From Flavobacteriaceae bacterium (GTDB lineage: Bacteria > Bacteroidota > Bacteroidia > Flavobacteriales > Flavobacteriaceae), in contig JAUROD010000055.1 in assembly GCA_030835845.1 (NCBI GenBank), forward strand, positions 1 through 39,277: a DNA stretch of 39,277 bases. Direction: 5' to 3'. The translations under genes were made by a program, and so were the position numbers. Of this stretch, positions 8,815 through 15,587 are shown piece after piece. The notes below the pieces were generated by a model. The model was not told the DNA's origin. It made no database searches and was given only the letters and a program-made list of their open reading frames with translations. How positions within the stretch are numbered: position 1 is the stretch's first letter; every line of letters starts with the position of its first letter.

Positions 8815-8864
8815 AGCACGAATTTACATAAATTGAAACGAACTTCTTTTGGTTTTAACAAAGA

Positions 8865-9353
8865 CTATGAAATTCTTTCAAAGACACCTTCATCTGTGTT
8901 TTTCTTTACCTTGTTCCACAAGAAATACTCCCCTTGCATGGTAATATAAACTTCAGGAGCGAGTGTTTGAGCAAACGATAGGGCACACCCTAAATTAAAA
9001 AATCCATCAGAAGAACTTCCAAAAGCATAAGGAATCATTGCACCTGTCAAAATAATTGTCTTGTTGAGTTTTAATTGGGCAAGGTGTGAGGCTGTTTCTA
9101 CCATTCGATCTGTTCCGTGGGTAATCACAATTGATTTAACTGTGCTTTTTTTACATGCTTCACTAATCCGATCAAGATCATTGGGGGTTAGCTCTAAACT
9201 ATCTTTTAGCATCAGGGGTTTAATATCTACATCCAAATGACAACGACTACGTTCCAACATCTTGGGAATATGAGTGTGTTCAAAAAATAATTTTCCACTG
9301 ACGTGATCGTAGGTTTTATCAAAGGTTCCGCCTGTAACAAGTAGTAATATCAT
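8865..9353 (-). CDS. Single-domain asparaginase-family protein
   Basis: This 162-residue protein matches only the N-terminal domain of type I/II L-asparaginases, which are normally about 330 residues. It keeps the first threonine motif (VTGGTFDKTY, Thr10) and the second catalytic motif (ITHGTDRM, Thr81-Asp82), plus TGAMIPYAFGSSSDG. The C-terminal domain, which completes the active site in dimers of the classical enzyme, is absent. The 50 bp before the next gene hold no remnant, so this is a genuine short form rather than a frameshift. Similar short asparaginase-domain proteins are found in many Bacteroidota and gamma-proteobacteria. Hydrolysis of asparagine is possible but unproven; a different amide substrate could also fit. 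It is transcribed away from the tRNA-Gln gene and towards the DUF2723 gene. Confidence 0.88.
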   Translation of the reverse strand: MILLLVTGGTFDKTYDHVSGKLFFEHTHIPKMLERSRCHLDVDIKPLMLKDSLELTPNDLDRISEACKKSTVKSIVITHGTDRMVETASHLAQLKLNKTIILTGAMIPYAFGSSSDGFFNLGCALSFAQTLAPEVYITMQGEYFLWNKVKKNTDEGVFERIS

Positions 9354-9426
9354 TGGTAAAGTTTTTAATCGAAGCGAAAGCTAATTAATTTTACGGATTA
9401 ATTTTAGTAAAAATTAAAAGTTTGCT

Positions 9427-9434
9427 TAAATTTG
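9427..9434 (+). promoter_or_regulatory. Promoter -7 box (TAAATTTG) of tRNA-Gln
   Basis: TAAATTTG matches TAnnTTTG exactly and ends 10 nt before the first base of the tRNA, which is the expected distance for transcription starting close to the tRNA 5' end. A weak -33 candidate (TTAG, 9404-9407) sits at 19-nt spacing. Confidence 0.7.
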
Positions 9435-9444
9435 CCACCGCTAA

Positions 9445-9517
9445 TGGCCCATGGTGTAACTGGCAACACGTCTGATTTTGGTTCAGAAGAGTCTAGGTTC
9501 GAGCCCTAGTGGGCCAA
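9445..9517 (+). tRNA. tRNA-Gln (anticodon UUG)
   Basis: The acceptor stem TGGCCCA pairs perfectly with TGGGCCA (9510-9516), and A9517 is the discriminator base. The anticodon stem TCTGA/TCAGA encloses the seven-base loop TTTTGGT, which gives anticodon TTG. The T arm CTAGG-TTCGAGC-CCTAG is perfect, with the standard TTCGA loop start. No 3' CCA is encoded, so it must be added enzymatically. It is a single tRNA unit with its own promoter and terminator. Confidence 0.97.
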
Positions 9518-9521
9518 CAAA

Positions 9522-9546
9522 ACCCTCCCAAACGGAGGGTTTTTTT
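9522..9546 (+). terminator. Intrinsic terminator after tRNA-Gln
   Basis: The inverted repeat ACCCTCC / GGAGGGT with loop CAAAC is followed directly by seven T residues. It begins 5 nt after the tRNA and ends transcription before the downstream beta-helix gene. Confidence 0.92.
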
Positions 9547-9607
9547 ATGCTTAATTGTCTCATTTTTAGTTAAAATGTGTAATTTAAAGCCATAAATCTT
9601 ACAAATC

Positions 9608-10885
9608 ATGAAAAAAAGAATCCTGCTCTTTTTAATAGCATTGGCAATTACGGTGCTTTATTTTACTACAAAACAAAGCCTCCCCAACTATTCCCCAACA
9701 CGTGATTATCTTGATATTGAAGAGCAATTGATAGAACAATTTATACGCGCAAAGGATAGTTCAGTTATTGAGCTTCCTGAGGGACACTTTCTGTTTTCTC
9801 AATCCTTAAGTCTTGACAATAAATCCCATATAACACTTCGTGGTAAAGGAATGGACAAGACTGTGCTCTCCTTTAAAGGTCAAACCTCAGGAGCTGAAGG
9901 GATTAAAATTACAAATAGCTCAAATATCGTTTTAGAAGATTTTGCTATCGAAGATGCTGTGGGCGATAACTTAAAAATAAGTGATTCAGATTCTGTCGTA
10001 ATCAGACGTCTTCGCTCTGCTTGGACAGGTGAAGTATCTGTGCAAAATGGCGCCTATGCCCTTTATCCAGTTTTATCCACCAATGTGATTATTGAGGAAT
10101 GTGAAGCAATTGGATCTTCAGATGCTGGAATATACGTGGGTCAGTCTGACAATGTTATTATTCGAAACAACAAAGCCTTTTACAATGTTGCTGGAATCGA
10201 AAGTGAAAATAGTACTAGAGTCGAAATTTATGGAAATGAGGCTTTTGAAAATACAAGTGGTCTACTTATTTTTAATTTACCAGGATTGACTAAATACGGA
10301 AGTCAAGTAAATGCTTACAACAATAAAATCTACAACAACAACCTCCCCAATTTTGCAGTTAAGGGATCTATTGTTAGTGCAGTGCCAAAAGGAGCAGGTG
10401 TAGTCATTATGGCGACTAAAGATGTTTCTTTTGCGAACAATATTGTAGAGAATCATAAAACAGTAAACCTCTCGGTTGTGAGTTATGATATTTTTGCTCC
10501 AGATGAAGATCAAGAAATTAGTTATGAATTGACCCAAGAAGCAGAGGCTAGAGGAATCCGACCTATATCGGCTGATTATCGTGAGGACAAAGAATATAAC
10601 CCTTACCCAGGGAGAGTTGTGATTACAAACAATACCTTTACTAATCACTTTATATTCCCCACATTTTCAAACGAATTTGGGATTTTATGGGGATTAAAAA
10701 ATAAATTTAAAATTCCAGATATTGCATACGATGGAATTTTAGAAGATGGAGGAAGTTTACAAGACGAAGCTCACAAAATTTGTATTTATGACAATACTGA
10801 TATCAACTTTGCTTTCCTTGATGCAGCAAATGATTTTGATGGTTTTTCAAATGACTTGTCTGTTTTTGAATGTCGTATGGAATAA
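9608..10885 (+). CDS. Parallel beta-helix protein paired with di-haem cytochrome (TIGR03805-like)
   Basis: This 425-residue exported protein starts with an N-terminal signal or anchor helix (RILLFLIALAITVLYF). Right-handed beta-helix rungs begin at about residue 75: ITLRGKGMDKTVLSFKG, NIVLEDFAIEDAVGDN, NVIIEECEAIGSSDAGIYVG, NVIIRNNKAFYNVAGIES. The pattern resembles NosD, pectin-lyase-like and carbohydrate-binding helices. Together with the next gene it forms a conserved pair that I recall as the TIGR03805/TIGR03806 families; the pairing is widespread in Bacteroidota and Proteobacteria but its function is not established. The next gene starts 5 bp after this stop, so the two are translated from one message. 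No catalytic motif is evident. The protein is probably periplasmic or attached at the inner membrane. Confidence 0.88.
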   Translation: MKKRILLFLIALAITVLYFTTKQSLPNYSPTRDYLDIEEQLIEQFIRAKDSSVIELPEGHFLFSQSLSLDNKSHITLRGKGMDKTVLSFKGQTSGAEGIKITNSSNIVLEDFAIEDAVGDNLKISDSDSVVIRRLRSAWTGEVSVQNGAYALYPVLSTNVIIEECEAIGSSDAGIYVGQSDNVIIRNNKAFYNVAGIESENSTRVEIYGNEAFENTSGLLIFNLPGLTKYGSQVNAYNNKIYNNNLPNFAVKGSIVSAVPKGAGVVIMATKDVSFANNIVENHKTVNLSVVSYDIFAPDEDQEISYELTQEAEARGIRPISADYREDKEYNPYPGRVVITNNTFTNHFIFPTFSNEFGILWGLKNKFKIPDIAYDGILEDGGSLQDEAHKICIYDNTDINFAFLDAANDFDGFSNDLSVFECRME

Positions 10886-10890
10886 TTAAA

Positions 10891-11997
10891 ATGAAGATAA
10901 AAAATTGGGTTTTTGGAGGGTTCGTTAGCTTAACTTTTTTAGTAGGTTGCGGACAAAATGAGGATAAACGAATCGCACCAAAAGCACGAAAAATAAACCT
11001 TGATTTTGAATGGAGTTCTGCTGAATCATCTGCACTTAAAAAATTGTCTGAATATGGTTTTTTTGAAGGAGACCTTGCTGAGTTAACTCCAGTTTCGAAT
11101 GTCTATCCTTATTCAATTAACACTCCTCTTTTTTCTAATTATGCTGAAAAGGAACGCTTTGTTTTTATCCCAACAAAAAAGAAAATAACCTTTAGAGCCA
11201 ATGGACTATTTTCTTTTGAAGAAGGAACAGTCTTGATTAAGAATTTCTATTATCCTGAGGGTTTAACAGATTCGTCAAATTCACGAAAAATAATTGAAAC
11301 ACGCTTGCTCATTCTTGAAAATAAAAACTGGATTCCATTAAATTATGTGTGGAATGAACAACAAACAGAGGCAACTTTAAATTATGTAGGTAAGACAGAA
11401 TTAGTGAATTGGATTGACTCCAATGGAGAAAAGAAGGAGGTTTATTACAAGGTTCCGAACTTAAATCAATGTAAAAATTGCCATAATTCGAACAATACTA
11501 TTGTCCCAATTGGACTTACAGCAGCACAACTTAATAAATACTATAAACCATTGGGAGATAAAATCAATCAATTGGATTATTTCAAAAAAACAGGGGTGCT
11601 ATCAAATTTTACTCATTCTTCTGAGGTCAGCAAAATGCCAGTTTGGAATGATCCAAAAACAGGTAGTGTGGACGAACGAAGTCGTGCTTACCTAGACGCA
11701 AATTGTGCACATTGCCACTCAAGTCAAGGGAGTGCCAAGAATTCTGGTTTGTACTTGGATTATCACGAGAAAGACACTAGGAAAAGAGGGATTTTTAAAC
11801 CTCCAGTGGCTGCTGGAAAAGGATCAGGAAATTTTCAGTATGGAATTGTCCCTGGAAAACCTCAAGAGTCAATTTTCATCTATCGCTTGATAAGTAATGA
11901 TCCTGCTATTCGAATGCCAGAAATTGGAAGATCAATTCCGCATCAAGAAGGAATTTCACTACTGACCACATATATCAAAGAGTTAAAAGAGGAGTAA
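10891..11997 (+). CDS. Di-haem cytochrome c lipoprotein (SO_2930/HNE_0200 family, TIGR03806-like)
   Basis: I chose the ATG at 10891 (MKIKNWVFGGF), giving 368 residues. An upstream in-frame ATG at 10870 lies inside the previous gene and would spoil the signal peptide. The lipobox LVGC gives Cys20 as the lipid anchor. Two haem c attachment motifs are visible, CKNCH at about residue 199 and CAHCH at about 277, the latter in DANCAHCHSSQGSAKN. The region between is a large beta-rich domain typical of the family. The protein is likely a periplasmic electron carrier or sensor working with the beta-helix protein encoded just upstream. The physiological partner and substrate are unknown. It ends 8 nt before a hairpin that serves the opposite strand. 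Confidence 0.9.
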   Translation: MKIKNWVFGGFVSLTFLVGCGQNEDKRIAPKARKINLDFEWSSAESSALKKLSEYGFFEGDLAELTPVSNVYPYSINTPLFSNYAEKERFVFIPTKKKITFRANGLFSFEEGTVLIKNFYYPEGLTDSSNSRKIIETRLLILENKNWIPLNYVWNEQQTEATLNYVGKTELVNWIDSNGEKKEVYYKVPNLNQCKNCHNSNNTIVPIGLTAAQLNKYYKPLGDKINQLDYFKKTGVLSNFTHSSEVSKMPVWNDPKTGSVDERSRAYLDANCAHCHSSQGSAKNSGLYLDYHEKDTRKRGIFKPPVAAGKGSGNFQYGIVPGKPQESIFIYRLISNDPAIRMPEIGRSIPHQEGISLLTTYIKELKEE

Positions 11998-12000
11998 GAA

Positions 12001-12036
12001 AAAAAATCCCCTGTAAACGATTTCTTTTACAGGGAA
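12001..12036 (-). terminator. Terminator of the fnr-DoxX minus-strand unit
   Basis: A nine-base perfect stem (CCCTGTAAA at 12009-12017, TTTACAGGG at 12026-12034) with an eight-base loop is followed, on the minus strand, by eight T residues. It lies about 100 nt after the DoxX-like gene. On the plus strand only AAAAATTT follows, so it is a good terminator for the minus strand only, abutting the end of the cytochrome gene. Confidence 0.8.
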
Positions 12037-12135
12037 AAATTTATTATTCAACTAATTATTGAAACTACACCTTAAAAGTACTGGATTAAGAAAATAAGCG
12101 CTGTTAAAATTCTTGTAATATTTTAAAAAGCAATG

Positions 12136-12510
12136 TTAAAATTCCTTGATAAGGGAAAGAAAAAGGAAAGCGTTCAGTGCAAAGTAAAAAAAGGAAGGGA
12201 AGGATTGTATGACACTGTCCTTTATTTTTATTCGTACACCAAAACCAAGTAGCATAAGTACTGACAGTCCTGCAGTACTGATCATTGAAAGTGGATTCCA
12301 GAAAAAACCGAAAAGAATTCCCAGCCCTCCAACGAGTTGAAGGAAGCCTGTAAGTTTACGAAATTGAGGAAGTCCATAACGTTCAAACTCCGATTTGAAA
12401 TAAGGACCAATAAAGCAACTTATACCAAAGAATATAAAGGAGATAGCAGAAAACAAAAGCAGGTAAAACTCAAGATCCGCAATGATTAAATTTGTAAGTT
12501 CAACTTTCAT
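12136..12510 (-). CDS. DoxX-like small integral membrane protein
   Basis: This 124-residue protein has four hydrophobic segments at about 14-36, 52-70, 76-92 and 103-120, linked by short charged loops. The loop FKSEFERYGLPQFRKLTGFL before helix two and the phrase QLVGGLGILFG are typical of DoxX/DoxD-like four-helix membrane proteins. These proteins are often linked to redox or thiol stress, but the biochemical role of small DoxX proteins is mostly unknown. It follows the ferredoxin-NADP reductase gene by 21 bp on the same strand and shares its terminator, so a role in redox balance is an inference from context. Confidence 0.8.
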   Translation of the reverse strand: MKVELTNLIIADLEFYLLLFSAISFIFFGISCFIGPYFKSEFERYGLPQFRKLTGFLQLVGGLGILFGFFWNPLSMISTAGLSVLMLLGFGVRIKIKDSVIQSFPSFFYFALNAFLFLSLIKEF

Positions 12511-12531
12511 TGAGGAGTTTTTTTATCAGAT

Positions 12532-13548
12532 CTATTCGTCAAAGCCCTGAATACCTTGAACAGTTGTATATTTTAATGTAAATCTTTTTTCAGGGTGAAT
12601 AATTTTATATGCAGTCTGCACAGCAAGAGTCGCCTCGTGAAATCCACACAATATGAGTTTAAGTTTTCCAGGATAGGTATTCACATCACCCACAGCAAAA
12701 ATCCCAGGAACAGTTGTTTGATAATCCAATGTATGGTCAACTTTAATGGCATTTTTTTCAATGTCTAATCCCCAATCTGCAATAGGTCCTAACTTTGGAG
12801 AAAGCCCAAAAAGAGGGAGCCAACAATCAGTATCAAACCAACTATTTTCCTTGCCTTTTTGTTTTATTTCAATAGATTCTAAGTCATTTTGACCTCTTAA
12901 ACCAACAACTTCAGCAAGGGTAAAAAGTTCAATTTTATTTTCTTTTTCGAGTTGTTTTACTTTTTCTAGAGAATCTTTGTGTGCACGAAAAGATTCACTT
13001 CTGTGAATTAAACCGACTTTGCTATTGTTGTGTTCAGCAAAATAAATTGCCCAATCAAGTGCAGAGTCTCCTCCACCTGAAATAAATATTTTTTTCCCAA
13101 GAAAAGTCTCAGGTTCTCTAACCATATATTCGACTCCTCTTTTTTCGAAGGATGCAAGAGAGTCAATCAGTGGTTTGCGAGGTTCAAAACTCCCTAAACC
13201 ACCTGCAATAATAACGACAGGAGCTTGGTGTTTTGTTCCTTCACTAGTGGTCACAATAAAAGAACCATCCTCTTGTTTTTTTATTGTTTCAGCACGTTCA
13301 CCTAATGTAAATGTTGGCTTAAAAGGAGCTGCTTGCTCCATTAAATTATGTACTAATTCTCCTGCCAAAATAGATGGAAAACCAGGAATGTCGTAAATGG
13401 GTTTTTTGGGATAAATTTCAGAAAGTTGACCACCCACTTGCGGAATGGCATCAATCAAATGACACTTTAACTTCATCAGTCCTGCTTCAAAAACAGTAAA
13501 TAACCCTACGGGACCGGCACCAATAATTAATATATCTGTTTTAATCAT
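12532..13548 (-). CDS. Ferredoxin/flavodoxin-NADP(+) reductase, thioredoxin-reductase-like type
   Basis: This 338-residue flavoprotein has the FAD dinucleotide motif GAGPVG at residues 10-15 and an NADPH motif GGGDSALDW near 160. A final FAD motif, GIFAVGDVNTYPGK, is followed by the helix GFHEATLAVQTAY. It has the two-domain layout of thioredoxin reductase but lacks the CxxC redox pair, which places it with YumC-type ferredoxin-NADP reductases of Firmicutes, green sulfur bacteria and Bacteroidota. It would move electrons between NADPH and ferredoxin or flavodoxin in the cytoplasm. I chose ATG 13548 (MIKTDILIIG); an upstream TTG at 13566 is in frame but less likely. No ferredoxin gene is nearby. 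A DoxX-like gene follows 21 bp downstream. Confidence 0.93.
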   Translation of the reverse strand: MIKTDILIIGAGPVGLFTVFEAGLMKLKCHLIDAIPQVGGQLSEIYPKKPIYDIPGFPSILAGELVHNLMEQAAPFKPTFTLGERAETIKKQEDGSFIVTTSEGTKHQAPVVIIAGGLGSFEPRKPLIDSLASFEKRGVEYMVREPETFLGKKIFISGGGDSALDWAIYFAEHNNSKVGLIHRSESFRAHKDSLEKVKQLEKENKIELFTLAEVVGLRGQNDLESIEIKQKGKENSWFDTDCWLPLFGLSPKLGPIADWGLDIEKNAIKVDHTLDYQTTVPGIFAVGDVNTYPGKLKLILCGFHEATLAVQTAYKIIHPEKRFTLKYTTVQGIQGFDE

Positions 13549-13611
13549 AAGAAAATTACGTTGCAAAGGTCGGTACTATTGGGCAATTTTACTAATCTTA
13601 TTTCATAAGAT

Positions 13612-13646
13612 AAAAAGGGCATGTAGCTTAACTACACACCCTTTTT
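13612..13646 (-). terminator. Terminator of metY (symmetrical hairpin)
   Basis: AAAAAGGG (13612-13619) pairs with CCCTTTTT (13639-13646), and an inner TGTAG/CTACA stem surrounds the loop CTTAA, separated by a two-base mismatch. It lies 22 nt after the metY stop and its A/T flanks suit termination on either strand; the minus strand is the relevant one here. Confidence 0.85.
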
Positions 13647-13668
13647 CAATCACGTCTTAAAAGATTAA

Positions 13669-14934
13669 TTAAAATGCCTGTTTCAAATCTCTTTTCAGAT
13701 CCTCAATATCCTCTAATCCAATTGAAAGTCGAATAAGATCTTGACTCACTCCGGTTTCCAATTGTTCTGAAACACTTAGTTGTTGATGCGTTGTACTCGC
13801 AGGATGAATTATCAATGATTTTGAATCCCCAATATTTGCCAATAATGAAAATAAAGAAGTCTGATTCACAGCTTTTTTAGCAGTGTCAAACCCACCTTTA
13901 AGACCAAAAGTAACAATACCACTTTGTCCTTCAGGTAAGTATTTTTTTGCAAGATGATTGTATTTACTTGACTCAAGTCCGGGATAATTAACCCATGCTA
14001 CTTCATTTTGATTGCTCAACCACTGAGCAATTTCAAGTGCATTTTGTGAGTGTTGTTTTAGTCTAACTTTAAGCGTTTCAAGCCCTTGAATGATTTGAAA
14101 GCTATTAAATGGACTAATAGCAGCACCAAAGTCACGTAGTCCTTCAATCCTTACCTTGGCGATGAATGCAGCAGGACCTAATGCCTCATGATAGACCAAA
14201 CCGTGATAGCCTGGAGAGGGTTCAGTAAATTCAGGAAACAATCCATTGCCATAGTCAAACGTCCCTGCATCGATTATAACACCTCCCATAGCTGTTCCGT
14301 TCCCATTAATGAACTTTGTCAAGGAATGAATAACAATGTTTGCTCCATGTTTTATCGGATTCAATAGCGCGGGCGTTGCTACTGTATTATCAACAATAAA
14401 GGGAACTTTAGCCTTTTTAGCTTCATTTGAAATTGCGTCCAAATCAAGTACATCAAGTTTCGGATTTCCAAGTGATTCAGCAAAAAATGCTCTCGTGTTT
14501 TCTTGTACTGCTTCACCAAAATTTTCTGGTTTATCAGGATCGACAAAAGTCGTCGTAATCCCCAACCTTGGTAAGGTTACATTTAGTAAATTATAAGTAC
14601 CACCGTATAAGCTATTGGATGCTACAATATGATCACCTGCTTTTAAAAGCACCATTAAAGTTGTTGCAATTGCTGCAGTTCCTGAAGCAGTAGTTACCGC
14701 TGCAATACCTGACTCAAGTGATGCTAGACGCTGTTCTAACACATCGTTTGTGGGGTTGTTTAAACGCGTGTAAATATAACCGGGCTCAGCAAGTGAAAAT
14801 AAATTTGCTGCATGATCTACATCGTCAAATACATAAGCAGTTGATTGGTAAATTGGAACGGCACGTGTACCTTGTGTTGATTTTGTGTCGTGTCCCGAGT
14901 GAAGGGCTTTTGTTGCAAAATGATTGTCATCCAT
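13669..14934 (-). CDS. metY: O-acetylhomoserine (thiol)-lyase / homocysteine synthase
   Basis: This 421-residue PLP enzyme of the Cys/Met metabolism family makes homocysteine from O-acetylhomoserine and sulfide for methionine synthesis. It has the typical start FATKALHSGHD and the AVPIYQSTAYVFDD motif, YTRLNNPTND (substrate/PLP phosphate), SLYGGTYNLL, Asp182 in FIVDNT (ring nitrogen), and the Schiff-base Lys207 in VIHSLTKFINGNGTAMGG. The length and the NGNGTAMGG segment favour O-acetylhomoserine sulfhydrylase over cystathionine gamma-synthase. Transcription starts from a clear promoter within a large palindrome shared with a divergent Rrf2 regulator, so control by sulfur or Fe-S status is likely (inference). 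A terminator follows. Confidence 0.95.
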   Translation of the reverse strand: MDDNHFATKALHSGHDTKSTQGTRAVPIYQSTAYVFDDVDHAANLFSLAEPGYIYTRLNNPTNDVLEQRLASLESGIAAVTTASGTAAIATTLMVLLKAGDHIVASNSLYGGTYNLLNVTLPRLGITTTFVDPDKPENFGEAVQENTRAFFAESLGNPKLDVLDLDAISNEAKKAKVPFIVDNTVATPALLNPIKHGANIVIHSLTKFINGNGTAMGGVIIDAGTFDYGNGLFPEFTEPSPGYHGLVYHEALGPAAFIAKVRIEGLRDFGAAISPFNSFQIIQGLETLKVRLKQHSQNALEIAQWLSNQNEVAWVNYPGLESSKYNHLAKKYLPEGQSGIVTFGLKGGFDTAKKAVNQTSLFSLLANIGDSKSLIIHPASTTHQQLSVSEQLETGVSQDLIRLSIGLEDIEDLKRDLKQAF

Positions 14935-14966
14935 TAATTCTAGGGGTTAATTTGTTTTAAAGGGGT

Positions 14967-14997
14967 CAAAATTACATGTTTATTTTTAAAAAACAAA
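14967..14997 (-). promoter_or_regulatory. metY promoter (TTTG, 19 nt, TAATTTTG)
   Basis: On the minus strand TTTG (14997-14994) and TAATTTTG (14974-14967) are separated by exactly 19 nt, which matches the Bacteroidota -33/-7 consensus in full. It is 32 nt upstream of the metY start. The -33 element lies inside one arm of the palindrome at 14990-15032, so a protein bound there would block polymerase. Confidence 0.8.
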
Positions 14998-15032
14998 TAA
15001 AACCTATAATGTTTATAGGTTTTATTTGTTTT
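14990..15032. promoter_or_regulatory. Perfect 20-bp-arm palindrome, probable operator between metY and the Rrf2 gene
   Basis: Bases 14990-15009 are the exact inverse complement of 15013-15032, around a 3-nt centre (TGT). The core CCTATAA-TGT-TTATAGG is flanked by AAAACAAATAAAA and its complement. The site sits between two divergent genes and overlaps the metY -33 element. Rrf2 regulators bind as dimers to inverted repeats of about this kind, so autoregulation plus metY control is the natural reading. The symmetry is seen; the binding protein is inferred. Confidence 0.75.
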
Positions 15033-15074
15033 AAAATTTTATTACCTTTAAGCCAGTAAAATCAATTACAAATA

Positions 15075-15485
15075 ATGATTTCAAAAAAATGTAAATATGC
15101 AATCAAAGCATTGCTTTATCTAGCGGACAACCAAGATGATGGACGGTCTATTTTTTCAACAGAGATTGCTCAAATAGAAAATATTCCCCAAAAATTTTTA
15201 GAAACTATTTTACGTGAGCTTCGTAATTTTCGGCTTTTAGAAAGCCGTCGAGGTAAAACAGGAGGATATCGACTAAACAAGAAACCCTCAGAAATTAAAC
15301 TCACTGACTTAATGCGGATGATGGATGGACCTATTGCATTATTACCATGTGTTTCACTCAATTATTATTATCCTTGTGCAGAATGTGATGAATCTCGCTG
15401 TACAATCAAACCAGTGTTCGAAAAAGTACGCGACAGTACGCTTTCTATCCTTGAAAATACAACCATTGAAATGATGCGCAATTAA
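15075..15485 (+). CDS. Rrf2-family transcriptional regulator
   Basis: This 136-residue protein has the Rrf2 winged helix: ISKKCKYAIKALLYLA, ENIPQKFLETILRELRNFRLLESRRGKTGGYRL (recognition helix and wing, about 36-66). The effector region has four cysteines: Cys92, Cys101, Cys104 and Cys109. The layout C-x8-C-x2-C-x4-C differs from the IscR C-x5-C-x5-C spacing but could still hold an Fe-S cluster or sense thiols. The family includes IscR, NsrR and CymR (which controls cysteine metabolism through CysK). Divergent placement from metY over a shared palindrome suggests a role in sulfur amino acid control. A -7-like TACCTTTA lies at 15043-15050, but its -33 spacing is poor. Confidence 0.92.
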   Translation: MISKKCKYAIKALLYLADNQDDGRSIFSTEIAQIENIPQKFLETILRELRNFRLLESRRGKTGGYRLNKKPSEIKLTDLMRMMDGPIALLPCVSLNYYYPCAECDESRCTIKPVFEKVRDSTLSILENTTIEMMRN

Positions 15486-15509
15486 ACGATTAAAACCATT
15501 TTAAAAAGA

Positions 15510-15531
15510 GTGCTATAAGCACAAATTTTTT
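15510..15531 (+). terminator. Short hairpin with T tract after the Rrf2 gene
   Basis: GTGCT-ATA-AGCAC forms a five-pair stem with a three-base loop, followed by AAA and six T residues. It lies 24 nt after the Rrf2 stop. The stem is short and AT-spaced from the T tract, so it is a weak terminator at best. Confidence 0.45.
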
Positions 15532-15587
15532 CGCTAATCCAACACATAGGGTAATCCAAAAAAGTTTTTTTTTAGAAAAATGCATGT

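Noticed and set aside
8815-8864. Remnant of an asparaginase C-terminal domain by frameshift
   Set aside because: Only 50 bp separate the stop from the next gene and they encode nothing similar.
10870-10890. Upstream ATG for the di-haem cytochrome, overlapping the previous gene
   Set aside because: It would place seven residues before a well-formed lipoprotein signal peptide; ATG 10891 fits better.
12001-12036. Terminator for the plus-strand di-haem cytochrome gene
   Set aside because: On the plus strand the stem is followed by AAAAATTT and not by a T run; the T tract is on the minus strand.
13549-13566. TTG start for the ferredoxin-NADP reductase
   Set aside because: The FAD fold begins immediately after MIKTD, so the six extra residues are unnecessary.
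14990-15032. Palindrome as a bidirectional terminator
   Set aside because: It lies between divergent gene starts, not ends, and overlaps a promoter, so an operator is more sensible.
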